Below, in pieces: positions 1 through 7,642 of a stretch of 64,000 nucleotides of DNA (the stretch's first letter is position 1; each line of letters opens with the position of its first letter). Source of the stretch: Streptomyces camponoticapitis (GTDB lineage: Bacteria; Actinomycetota; Actinomycetes; Streptomycetales; Streptomycetaceae); contig NZ_BMMV01000033.1 in the NCBI RefSeq assembly GCF_014646115.1, positions 1 through 64,000 on the forward strand, given 5' to 3'. The translations under genes and the position numbers were made by a program. The notes under the pieces were generated by a model. The model saw only the letters and a list, made by a program, of their open reading frames with translations, was not told where the DNA came from and did no database searches.

Positions 1-1
1 G

Positions 2-298
2 CTACGGGCCGCCAGAGCCGAGCAGCAGACCGATGCCTGGAAGGAGCGCTACAAGATCCGCGCCGGGGACGAGGGGACCATCGCGCAAGGCATCCACCGC
101 TGCGGCCTGCGCAGATCCCGCTACCGCGGCCTTGCGAAGACCAGCCTCCAGCACCAGCTCACCGGCGCTGCGATCAACCTCACCCGGATCGACGCGCACC
201 TCACCGAAACGCCCCGGGCCCGCACTCGCACCAGTCACTTCGCAGCACTTCGCCCCGCCGACCAACCAGTCGACGGGGCGAAGCGAGGCCCGAATTAA
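2..298 (+). CDS. IS1182-family transposase, C-terminal part (runs off left edge)
   Basis: The frame is open from the left window edge to TAA at 296-298, so the start lies outside the window. The translation contains YKIRAGDEGTIAQGIHRCGL and then RRSRYRGLAKTSLQH followed by AAINLTRID. This is the typical C-terminal end of IS1182-type DDE transposases (Tnp_DDE_dom family). Only the last 98 residues are visible, so whether the element is intact cannot be judged. No terminal inverted repeat could be identified with confidence between the stop and the next gene. It lies about 1.5 kb outside the polyketide cluster and may mark a mobile boundary. Confidence 0.8.
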   Translation, partial: LRAARAEQQTDAWKERYKIRAGDEGTIAQGIHRCGLRRSRYRGLAKTSLQHQLTGAAINLTRIDAHLTETPRARTRTSHFAALRPADQPVDGAKRGPN

Positions 299-367
299 CC
301 AACAGCGTCCGGGTGTCCGGTACGGGCCACCGGCGTCGTCGTCGCGGTCGTGTCCGGTGCGCGCGGG

Positions 368-1315
368 TCAGCGGGCGGTCGCGCCACGACCCGCGCGGTC
401 GAGCGTCTGACGTACATCGGAGTCGTGGTAGTAGGTGCGCCCGGCACGGGTGCTGCGGCGCCAGCGGCGCTCGCTCGCGTGGCGGTAGACGCTGCCCGGC
501 GCGATGCCCCACAGGCGGGCTATGTCGGCCGCGCTGACCCAGCGGGTGTCCGACGGGGAGTCGGCCCGCGCGTCCGACCCGGCGTCCGGCCGTGCGTCCT
601 CGGCGGACCGCCCGGCCGCCGATCGGCCCGGCGTCGGTGAGGAGGCCTTCGCACGGCGGGAGTTGATGCGGTGGCTGAGCTGTAGCCACTCGTGGCCGAG
701 CCAGCGGTGGGCCGGGTCGGCGTCGCAGATGATCTCGGCGGGGACCTGCGGCTTCCGCGGATCGACGCGGGCGGCCAGGGAGCCGGCACAGGACTCCTCG
801 ACGCAGACCCCGATCGGCACCCGGCGCGCCTCCGAGGGGTCGATCACCCGGCGGGCACGGCGTACGACCCGCGCCAGCTCCTCGGAGAGATCACCGGCGG
901 CGTCGTGCGCGCCCAGCCAGTCGGCGTGCCGCGTGAGGAATTGCGCGAGCGCGTCGACCGAGCGGGGCGGGGCGCTGAGACGCCGCTCCTCGACGACCAG
1001 CCCGACCCAGGTCCAGAGGGTCGAGGCGAACGCCGAACGGGCCTCGGCCGCCGCCATGTTGAACGGCATGCCCGGCAGCGGCCCCCCACTCGTCCTCTCG
1101 CGCGGCTGGTCGGAGCCGCCGAGCAGCCGCCCGCACTCCTCGTACAGCCCCGCCGCCGCCTTCAGTTCGGCCAGCAGCCGTCTCTCGCACCCCGGGCACA
1201 GCCGGCGCCCGGCCTCGGCACGTCGGCGGACCAGCCCCGATGCCTCCCGGGTCGCGCAGCCGGCTCCCCCGCACACCGCTGTCGCCGCGGCGGCACGAAT
1301 CGTGTGGTTACGCAT
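368..1315 (-). CDS. Hypothetical zinc-finger / HTH protein
   Basis: This 315-residue protein starts at ATG 1315 behind a GGGGGAG ribosome site. Near the N-terminus it has paired cysteines (CGGAGC, then CPGC about 20 residues later), which look like a small zinc-binding module. A predicted helical middle follows, then an Arg/Ser/Ala-rich linker. The last 55 residues (WVSAADIARLWGIAPGSVY and following) look like an excisionase/MerR-type helix-turn-helix. The family resembles actinobacterial orphan DNA-binding proteins often found near mobile or accessory DNA. Target and role are unknown. It is transcribed away from the polyketide cluster and probably does not belong to it. Confidence 0.6.
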   Translation of the reverse strand: MRNHTIRAAAATAVCGGAGCATREASGLVRRRAEAGRRLCPGCERRLLAELKAAAGLYEECGRLLGGSDQPRERTSGGPLPGMPFNMAAAEARSAFASTLWTWVGLVVEERRLSAPPRSVDALAQFLTRHADWLGAHDAAGDLSEELARVVRRARRVIDPSEARRVPIGVCVEESCAGSLAARVDPRKPQVPAEIICDADPAHRWLGHEWLQLSHRINSRRAKASSPTPGRSAAGRSAEDARPDAGSDARADSPSDTRWVSAADIARLWGIAPGSVYRHASERRWRRSTRAGRTYYHDSDVRQTLDRAGRGATAR

Positions 1316-1345
1316 GGCGGACTCCCCCTCAGTCGAATTGTCGCC

Positions 1346-1374
1346 ACGCTAGTTCGGGAGTTCGACCCGGGCAA
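1346..1374 (-). promoter_or_regulatory. Candidate sigma-70-type promoter for the zinc-finger/HTH gene
   Basis: On the reverse strand TTGCCC (1369-1374) is followed after 17 bases by TAGCGT (1346-1351). That is a plausible -35/-10 pair about 30 bases before the ATG at 1315. It was found by eye only. Confidence 0.35.
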
Positions 1375-1733
1375 CCGAGCCACCGGGAGTTGCAGGACAC
1401 TTGACACCGATTTCGCAGGCACTTTCCATCTGCCATGACTCTGACGTGATTTGACATTTCCCTGTAGGGCCGGATCTTGACCGGGGCCGTACGAGCGAAG
1501 AGAGTCGTGGCTAACGTCCTTCGAACTGTGCCCGGTCGGCGGAGAGTTCACGATTCCGCAGACCGCACACCGTTCTGACGTCGAATTCACACAGCTCTGA
1601 AAGTGGACCGCTTGACGCGGGCTGCCGCCCCGAAGAGGCTATTGAATACCGTCCGCCGACGTGTGCTGAATCCCCGGTGAATGCCGCGCGCCGCGCTCGC
1701 CGGACCACAGCGACTCCGTCCGCGCCTCTTCCG

Positions 1734-1746
1734 GTCGGTGACCGAC
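1734..1746. promoter_or_regulatory. Palindrome in the TetR leader, possible autoregulatory operator
   Basis: GTCGGTGACCGAC is a perfect inverted repeat with one central base. It sits inside a wider GGTCGG...CCGACC arrangement, 35 bases before the TetR start codon. TetR proteins commonly repress their own promoters through such sites. The assignment rests on symmetry and position only. Confidence 0.35.
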
Positions 1747-1780
1747 GACCGACCAACGAAACCATTCGGAGGAGCCGCTG

Positions 1781-2464
1781 ATGGCTACGCAGGAAGCAAC
1801 GATCCAGGTACCGCACGCGGGCCCGGCCCATGAGCGCCGGGCCATCGCGCGCAGCGCGCTGCGCGTCTTCGCCCGGGAGGGCTGGCAGCGCTCCGACACC
1901 GAGGCCGTGGCGGCCGAGGCCGGAGTCGACGCGAGCACGGTGCGCCGGTACTACAAGGACAAGGAGCAGCTCTTCCTCGGTGTCCTGCTGGAGAGCACCG
2001 CGTCGGTGTCGGCGGCGCTCACCGCGATCGCCGAGCGGCACCTCACCCGGATCACGGATCTCGAACCCGATCTGATCGCCTTCGGTCTCGCCTGGCAGTC
2101 GCCGATCGCCGACTATCCGGACCACTTCGCCCTGGTGCGGCGGATCTCGGCGGAGGTGTCGGTCCTCCCGCAGATAGTCATGGAGATCTGGCAGAACGCC
2201 GGACCGCGGCCGGCCCGGCGCGAGCTGGCCCGCCATCTGCAGCGGCTGTCCGAGGAGGGAGTGCTGGCCATCGAGGACGGCGACGCGGACCTGGCGGCGG
2301 GCCGTTTCATCCTGCTGACCTCCACCGGGATCGTCCAGCGGACGTTCCACGGGACCGTGCCGCTCGGCGACCGGGAGATCGAGCAGCACATCACCGACGG
2401 TGTGCGGGACTTCCTCAGCCTCTACCGGCCGGCCGACCGGCCGTCGCCGGACGCGAGCGCGTGA
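1781..2464 (+). CDS. TetR-family transcriptional regulator
   Basis: This is a 227-residue protein with ATG at 1781 behind GGAGGAG. The N-terminal HTH is clear: a helix with RSALRVFAREGW, then TEAVAAEAGVDASTVRRYYK and KDKEQLF, the usual TetR recognition-helix layout. The C-terminal ligand domain is divergent, as is normal for the family. Its stop is followed closely by the cyclase gene, so it heads the polyketide operon. Many angucycline clusters carry TetR repressors that sense the product or a precursor (LanK, JadR2 as precedents). That role is inferred here from position. Confidence 0.85.
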   Translation: MATQEATIQVPHAGPAHERRAIARSALRVFAREGWQRSDTEAVAAEAGVDASTVRRYYKDKEQLFLGVLLESTASVSAALTAIAERHLTRITDLEPDLIAFGLAWQSPIADYPDHFALVRRISAEVSVLPQIVMEIWQNAGPRPARRELARHLQRLSEEGVLAIEDGDADLAAGRFILLTSTGIVQRTFHGTVPLGDREIEQHITDGVRDFLSLYRPADRPSPDASA

Positions 2465-2496
2465 ACCGGAACGGTCCCTGTCCGAAGGAGAGACGA

Positions 2497-2829
2497 GTGA
2501 GGCACAGCACGCTGACCGTGGCTCGGACGGATGTTGATCCGAGCGTGGACGTCGCCCGTCTGATCGGGGATTTCGACGCCACAGAAATGCCGCACCGGAC
2601 GGGTACGCGGCGGCGGCGGCTCTTCGCGTACCGGGGGCCCCATTTTCACCTCCGGGATTTCGACGACGACAACGGCGGCCGGCTGATCGAGGAGGCGAAG
2701 TCGAATTCTCGCTCCATACGGATCAGTGACGAACTGAAGCCCCTTATCGATGCTTACGACCCGGCCACTCGGCGGTCCCCGAAGGATGCCATGGCCAGGC
2801 GTTTCTACAACTGGGAGGCGAAGGCGTGA
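2497..2829 (+). CDS. TcmI-family polyketide cyclase
   Basis: A 110-residue dimeric alpha/beta-barrel cyclase of the TcmI/UrdF/LanF type, which closes later rings of the folded aromatic polyketide. Family features are the HSTLTVARTD start, DATEMPHRTGTRRRRLFAYRG in which the barrel strands sit, and the C-terminal FYNWE. GTG 2497 is chosen because GAAGGAG (2484-2490) lies six bases upstream and the resulting length matches TcmI (109 aa). A GTG at 2461 would add 12 residues with no homologous look. The stop overlaps the KS-alpha start (GTGA), so the two are translationally coupled. Confidence 0.85.
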   Translation: MRHSTLTVARTDVDPSVDVARLIGDFDATEMPHRTGTRRRRLFAYRGPHFHLRDFDDDNGGRLIEEAKSNSRSIRISDELKPLIDAYDPATRRSPKDAMARRFYNWEAKA

Positions 2830-4097
2830 CACATCGTCGAGTGGTGATCACGGGAATAGGTGTCACCGCCCCGGGTGGGATAGGCCGCAAGAACTTCTGG
2901 TCCTTGCTGAGCGAGGGCCGCACCGCCACCCGCGGAATCACGTTCTTCGACCCGTCGCAGTTCCGTTCGCAGGTGGCGGCGGAGATCGACTTCGATCCGG
3001 AGGCCCATGGGTTCTCGCCGCACGAGATCCGGCGGATGGACCGGGCCGCGCTGCTCGCGGTGCTCTCCGCGCGCGAGGCGGTCGCCGACAGCGGGCTGGA
3101 CTTCGCGGGCGTCGACCCGCACCGGATGGGGGTGACCATCGGCAGTGCGGTCGGCGCGACGATGGGCCTGGACCAGGAGTACCGGGTCGTCAGCGACGGC
3201 GGCCGGCTCGACCTGGTCGACCACCACTACGCCGTCCCGCACCTCTACAACCACTTCGTACCGAGCTCCTTCGCGGCCGAGGTCGCCTGGGAGGTGGGGG
3301 CCGAGGGCCCGGCAACCGTGGTCTCCACCGGCTGTACATCGGGCATCGACTCGGTGGGCCACGCGGTCGACGTGATCCGCGAGGGCACGGCCGATGTGAT
3401 GGTCACGGGTGCCTCGGACGCGCCGATCTCGCCGATCACCATGGCGTGCTTCGACGCGATCAAGGCCACCACGGCACGCAACGACGACGCGGAGCACGCC
3501 TCCCGGCCGTTCGACGGCACGCGCAACGGCTTTGTGCTGGGCGAGGGTTCGGCCGTGTTCGTCCTGGAGGAGCTGGAGTCCGCGCGGCGGCGGGGGGCGC
3601 ACATCTACGCGGAGATCGCCGGCTACGCCTCACGCTGCAACGCCTTCCACATGACCGGTCTGCGGCCCGACGGCAACGAGATGGCCGAGGCCATCCGGGT
3701 GGCGCTGGGCGAGGCCCGGCTGCCGGCCGATTCGGTCGACTACATCAACGCGCACGGCTCCGGTACGAAGCAGAACGACCGCCACGAGACGGCCGCGTTC
3801 AAGAAGAGCCTGGGCGATCACGCGTACCGGACGCCGGTGAGCTCCATCAAGTCCATGGTGGGCCACTCCCTGGGGGCGATCGGCTCGATCGAGATCGCCG
3901 CGTCCGCGCTGGCGATGGAGCACCACGTGGTGCCGCCGACCGCCAATCTGCACACGCCGGACCCCGAATGCGACCTGGACTACGTGCCGTTGACGGCGCG
4001 GGAGCACCGTACGGACACCGTGCTCTCCGTCGGCAGCGGTTTCGGCGGCTTCCAGAGCGCCATGGTGCTGGCCCGTCCCGACAGGAGCGTGGCATGA
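2826..4097 (+). CDS. Type II PKS ketosynthase alpha subunit (KS-alpha)
   Basis: This 423-residue condensing enzyme builds the poly-beta-ketone chain with the next gene product and the ACP. The active-site motif VSTGCTSGIDS places the nucleophile at Cys170. NAHGSGTKQND gives His310 and SSIKSMVGHS gives Lys342 and His347, so the catalytic set is complete. Length and motifs match ActI-ORF1/UrdA. It starts at GTG 2826, overlapping the cyclase stop. Its own stop overlaps the KS-beta start (ATGA), the usual sign of 1:1 heterodimer synthesis. Confidence 0.97.
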   Translation: MTHRRVVITGIGVTAPGGIGRKNFWSLLSEGRTATRGITFFDPSQFRSQVAAEIDFDPEAHGFSPHEIRRMDRAALLAVLSAREAVADSGLDFAGVDPHRMGVTIGSAVGATMGLDQEYRVVSDGGRLDLVDHHYAVPHLYNHFVPSSFAAEVAWEVGAEGPATVVSTGCTSGIDSVGHAVDVIREGTADVMVTGASDAPISPITMACFDAIKATTARNDDAEHASRPFDGTRNGFVLGEGSAVFVLEELESARRRGAHIYAEIAGYASRCNAFHMTGLRPDGNEMAEAIRVALGEARLPADSVDYINAHGSGTKQNDRHETAAFKKSLGDHAYRTPVSSIKSMVGHSLGAIGSIEIAASALAMEHHVVPPTANLHTPDPECDLDYVPLTAREHRTDTVLSVGSGFGGFQSAMVLARPDRSVA

Positions 4098-5305
4098 CGA
4101 AGGTAGTCGTCACCGGCCTCGGCATCGCGGCCCCCAACGGGACCGGCGCCGAGGAGTACTGGGCCGCCACCCGCGGCGGCAAGACCGGCATCGGCCGGAT
4201 CACCCGCTTCGACCCCGCACGGTATCCCTCCCAACTCGCGGGTGAGATCAAGGGGTTCGACGCGGAGAGGCATCTGCCGGGCAGGCTGCTGCCGCAGACC
4301 GACCGGATGACCCAGATCGCGCTCGCCGCCACCGACTGGGCCCTCGCCGACGCGGGGGTACGGCCGGGCGACATGAGCGACTACGACATGGGCGTGGTGA
4401 CGGCGAGTTCGTCGGGCGGCTTCGAGTTCGGCCAGAACGAGCTCCGGAAGCTGTGGAGCCTGGGCAGCAAGCATGTCAGCGCGTACCAGTCCTTCGCCTG
4501 GTTCTACGCGGTGAACAGCGGCCAGATCTCGATCCGTAACGGTATGAAGGGCCCCAGCGGCGTGGTCGTCAGCGACCAGGCCGGCGGGCTCGACGCGCTC
4601 GCGCACGCCCGGCGGCAGATCCGCAAGGGCACCCGGCTCATCGTCACTGGCTCCATCGACGCCTCGATCTGCCCCTGGGGCTGGGTGGCGCAGATCGCCG
4701 GTGGGCGGCTGAGCACGAACGACCACCCCGACCGGGCCTATCTGCCCTTCGACGCGGAAGCCGGCGGTCATGTGCCGGGCGAGGGCGGCGCGATCCTCAT
4801 CATGGAGAACGCGGACGGCGCCCGCGACCGGGGCGCCAGGGTCTACGGCGAGTTCGCCGGTTACGGAACGACCTTCGACCCGAAGCCCGGCAGCGGCCGG
4901 CCGCCCGGTCTGCGCAAGGCCATCGAACTGGCGCTGGCGGACGCGGAGGCCGAGCCGGGGGACATCGACGTGGTGTTCGCCGACGCCGCCGCCGTACCGG
5001 AGCAGGACCGTACGGAGGCCGAGGCGATCACCGCGGTCTTCGGCCCGAGCGGCGTCCCGGTCACCGCGCCCAAGACGATGACCGGCCGGCTCTACTCCGG
5101 CGCGGCCCCGCTCGATGTGGCCACGGCCCTGCTCGCCATCGAGGAGGGGCTGATCCCGCCGACCACCAACGTCGAGCAGTCGGCCGAGTACGACCTGGAC
5201 CTGGTGACGGGCCGGCCGCGTACCGCCGCGGTGCGCGCCGTGCTCGTACTCGCACGCGGCGAGGGCGGTTTCAACTCCGCCGCCGTGATCCGCGACGCGC
5301 GCTGA
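4094..5305 (+). CDS. Type II PKS KS-beta / chain length factor
   Basis: A 403-residue KS-like partner of KS-alpha. The cysteine is replaced by glutamine in VVSDQAGGLDA (Gln162), the hallmark of chain length factors that decarboxylate malonyl-ACP and shape the polyketide tunnel. At the gate (SGGFEFGQNELRKLW) the positions I align with ActI-ORF2 Thr112 and Phe116 are Gly and Leu. These smaller residues fit a longer chain such as the decaketide of angucyclines. That alignment was made mentally and should be checked. ATG 4094 overlaps the KS-alpha stop. Confidence 0.96.
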   Translation: MTKVVVTGLGIAAPNGTGAEEYWAATRGGKTGIGRITRFDPARYPSQLAGEIKGFDAERHLPGRLLPQTDRMTQIALAATDWALADAGVRPGDMSDYDMGVVTASSSGGFEFGQNELRKLWSLGSKHVSAYQSFAWFYAVNSGQISIRNGMKGPSGVVVSDQAGGLDALAHARRQIRKGTRLIVTGSIDASICPWGWVAQIAGGRLSTNDHPDRAYLPFDAEAGGHVPGEGGAILIMENADGARDRGARVYGEFAGYGTTFDPKPGSGRPPGLRKAIELALADAEAEPGDIDVVFADAAAVPEQDRTEAEAITAVFGPSGVPVTAPKTMTGRLYSGAAPLDVATALLAIEEGLIPPTTNVEQSAEYDLDLVTGRPRTAAVRAVLVLARGEGGFNSAAVIRDAR

Positions 5306-5326
5306 GACCGCGTCGCGCCGTATGCC

Positions 5327-5350
5327 ACCGGCCGCCCCTCGGCGGCCGGT
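5327..5350 (+). terminator. Hairpin between KS-beta and ACP genes
   Basis: A perfect 10-bp stem (ACCGGCCGCC paired with GGCGGCCGGT) has a 4-base loop. There is no T-run, so it could be a processing or attenuation hairpin within the operon rather than a full terminator. Confidence 0.5.
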
Positions 5351-5423
5351 CGGTGCGCCCCGCCGTGTCGCGGACGCACCAGCTCCACCCATCACCCACG
5401 AACGACAGTCCGAAGGGACAGCC

Positions 5424-5693
5424 ATGGCCACGAACACCTTCACCATCGAGGACCTCAAGCGCATTCTCCTGGAGGGTGCGGGCGAGGAGGAGGGCGTCGA
5501 CCTGAACGGCGACATCCTCGACACCGACTTCGAGGAGCTCGGTTACGAGTCGCTGGCTCTGCTGGAGACCGGCGGCCGGATAGAGCGCGAGTACGGCATC
5601 ACGCTCGACGACGAGGCGCTGACCGAGAACCGGACGCCGCGGGCGCTGATCGCCGCCGTCAACACCCACCTCGAAGTCCCCGCCGCGGCCTGA
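5424..5693 (+). CDS. Type II PKS acyl carrier protein
   Basis: An 89-residue acidic ACP that carries malonyl and growing polyketide chains on phosphopantetheine. The attachment site is Ser43 in EELGYESLALLET; the usual DSL is ESL here. It starts at ATG 5424 behind GAAGGGA. It is flanked on both sides by strong hairpins, unlike the overlapping KS genes, which may set its expression apart from the ketosynthase pair. A second, unrelated-looking carrier protein is encoded at 11763. Confidence 0.95.
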   Translation: MATNTFTIEDLKRILLEGAGEEEGVDLNGDILDTDFEELGYESLALLETGGRIEREYGITLDDEALTENRTPRALIAAVNTHLEVPAAA

Positions 5694-5710
5694 CCGTGCC
5701 GAAGCGGCAG

Positions 5711-5757
5711 CCGTGGCCGTCCGGGCTCCCTCCCCAACAGGGCCCGGACGGCCACGG
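5711..5757 (+). terminator. Strong hairpin between ACP and KR genes
   Basis: A perfect 16-bp stem (5711-5726 with 5742-5757) and 15-base loop lie 18 bases after the ACP stop. It is a likely attenuator or mRNA-stabilising structure inside the PKS operon. Confidence 0.6.
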
Positions 5758-5844
5758 GCCGCCGCCCCGCCGCGCGCCCTTCCACCCGCGGCGACCCGTC
5801 AACAGCCCTCATCACGCATCAACGTCGTTTGGAGAAGTGAAGTC

Positions 5845-6630
5845 ATGTCGCAGCAGGAGAAGCGTGTTGCTCTGGTTTCGGGTGCCACGAGCGGGATCGG
5901 TCTCGCCGTCGCCCGGCTGCTCGCCTCCCAGAACCACCGGGTGTTCATCGGCGCGCGCAACGCCGAGAACATCACCTCGACCGTCAAGCAGCTGCGCGAG
6001 GAGGGCCTCGACGTCGACGGAACCGTCCTCGACGTGCGTGACAGCGCCTCCGTCACCGCGTTCGTGGAGGCGGCCGTGGCCCGTTACGGACCCGTCGACG
6101 TCCTCGTCAACAACGCCGGACGCAGCGGCGGCGGCATCACCGCCGACCTGACCGACGAGCTGTGGGACGACGTCATCGACACCAACCTCAACAGCGTCTT
6201 CCGGCTCACCCGCGAAGTCCTCAACACCGGCCGTATGCGCCACAGCGACCGCGGCCGCATCATCAACATCGCCTCCACGGCGGGAAAGCAGGGCGTGGTC
6301 CTCGGCGCCCCCTACTCCGCCTCCAAGCACGGCGTCGTCGGCTTCACCAAGGCGCTCGGCAACGAGCTCGCCCCCACCGGCATCACCGTCAACGCCGTCT
6401 GCCCCGGGTACGTCGAGACCCCCATGGCGCAGCGCGTCCGCCAGGGCTACGCCAGCGCCTACGACACCACCGAGGACGCCATCCTCACCAAGTTCCAGTC
6501 CAAGATCCCCCTCGGCCGCTACTCCACCCCCGAGGAGGTCGCCGGCCTCGTCGGCTACCTCGCCACCGACACGGCCGCCTCCATCACCGCGCAGGCCCTG
6601 AACGTCTGCGGCGGCCTCGGCAACTTCTGA
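5845..6630 (+). CDS. C9 ketoreductase (ActIII-type SDR)
   Basis: A 261-residue SDR, exactly the length of ActIII, that uses NADPH to reduce the C9 carbonyl of the nascent polyketide. The sequence shows the nucleotide-binding GATSGIG (residues 13-19) and the catalytic tetrad Asn114, Ser144, Tyr157, Lys161, which match ActIII numbering. The PGG motif that guides stereochemistry in ActIII reads SGG here (94-96). ATG 5845 is preceded by GGAGAAG. The gene belongs to the minimal PKS block, before the aromatase as in urdamycin-type clusters. Confidence 0.96.
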   Translation: MSQQEKRVALVSGATSGIGLAVARLLASQNHRVFIGARNAENITSTVKQLREEGLDVDGTVLDVRDSASVTAFVEAAVARYGPVDVLVNNAGRSGGGITADLTDELWDDVIDTNLNSVFRLTREVLNTGRMRHSDRGRIINIASTAGKQGVVLGAPYSASKHGVVGFTKALGNELAPTGITVNAVCPGYVETPMAQRVRQGYASAYDTTEDAILTKFQSKIPLGRYSTPEEVAGLVGYLATDTAASITAQALNVCGGLGNF

Positions 6631-6671
6631 CCCGACCCCACCGGCCCCACCACCACAAAGGGAGTACGCGC

Positions 6672-7640
6672 ATGTCCCAGACCGGCCCCGGCCCGCGCGA
6701 AGTCGAACACGAGATCACCGTCTCCGCCCCCGCCGCAACCGTCTACCAGCTCATCGCCGACGTCGAGAACTGGCCCCGTATCTTCCCCCCGACCATCCAC
6801 GTGGACCACGTCGAACAGGGCGAGGCGCACGAACGCATCCGCATCTGGGCCACCGCCAACGGCGAGCCCAAGAACTGGACCTCACGCCGCACCCTGGACC
6901 CCGACGCGCTGCGCATCACCTTCCGCCAGGAGATCTCCACACCGCCCGTCGCCACCATGGGCGGCACCTGGATCATCGAACCCGTCACCGCGGACGAGTC
7001 CAGGATCCGGCTTCTCCACGACTACACCGCCATCGACGACAACCCCGCCGACCTGGCGTGGATAGACGAGGCGGTCGACCGCAACTCGCGCTCCGAACTC
7101 GCCGCTCTCAAGACCAACGTCGAGGCCGCGCACCAGGCCGACGAACTCACCTTCTCCTTCGAGGACACCGTCCACATCAACGGCTCCGCCAAGGACGTCT
7201 ACGACTTCATCAACGAAGCCGGCCTCTGGAACGAACGTCTCCCCCACGTCGCGACCGTCCGTCTGGAGGAAGACACCCCCGGCCTCCAGACCCTGGAGAT
7301 GGACACCCGCGCCAAGGACGGCTCGACCCACACCACCAAGTCCTACCGGGTCACCTTCCCCCACCACAAGATCGCCTACAAGCAGGTCACCCTGCCGGCG
7401 CTCATGACCCTCCACACCGGCCACTGGACCTTCAACGAGAACCAGCACGAGATCGGCGGCCGGACCGTGGTCGCCGCGACCTCGCAGCACACCGTCGTCA
7501 TCAACACCGAGAACATCGCGCGCGTCCTCGGTCCGGACGCCACCGTCGGCGACGCCAAGGAGTACGTCCACACCGCGCTCAGCACCAACAGCCGCGCCAC
7601 CCTCGGCCACGCCAAGAACTACGCAGAACAGCGGGCCTGA
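6672..7640 (+). CDS. Didomain aromatase/cyclase (SRPBCC, ActVII/UrdL type)
   Basis: A 322-residue protein made of two START/SRPBCC domains, roughly residues 8-150 and 160-315. Both carry the polyketide-cyclase pattern (VYQLIADVENWPRIFPP in the first, VYDFINEAGLWNERLPH in the second). Didomain enzymes of this kind aromatise the first ring of C9-reduced polyketides. That agrees with the ketoreductase just upstream. ATG 6672 follows GGGAG. The fused oxygenase gene starts only two bases after its stop. Confidence 0.93.
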   Translation: MSQTGPGPREVEHEITVSAPAATVYQLIADVENWPRIFPPTIHVDHVEQGEAHERIRIWATANGEPKNWTSRRTLDPDALRITFRQEISTPPVATMGGTWIIEPVTADESRIRLLHDYTAIDDNPADLAWIDEAVDRNSRSELAALKTNVEAAHQADELTFSFEDTVHINGSAKDVYDFINEAGLWNERLPHVATVRLEEDTPGLQTLEMDTRAKDGSTHTTKSYRVTFPHHKIAYKQVTLPALMTLHTGHWTFNENQHEIGGRTVVAATSQHTVVINTENIARVLGPDATVGDAKEYVHTALSTNSRATLGHAKNYAEQRA

Positions 7641-7642
7641 CC

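Larger units (their letters stand above)
1316..1780. other. Intergenic region between the divergent HTH and TetR genes
   Basis: No coding frame with Streptomyces codon bias is visible here. The region holds the reverse promoter described separately, TTGACA-like boxes at 1401 and 1451 without a convincing -10 partner, and a palindrome near the TetR start. It is the likely control region for the left end of the cluster. Confidence 0.5.

Noticed and set aside
1399..1480. Consensus promoter for the cluster TetR gene from the TTGACA boxes at 1401 and 1451
   Set aside because: No acceptable -10 hexamer lies 16-18 bases downstream of either box, so no promoter was annotated.
4094..5305. Second active ketosynthase
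   Set aside because: The active-site cysteine is glutamine (Gln162), the mark of a chain length factor.
7058..7642. Extension of the oxygenase-reductase frame upstream to 7058
   Set aside because: The extra sequence is an Arg/Pro-rich shadow of the aromatase/cyclase gene, which has clear homology in its own frame. The real start is ATG 7643.
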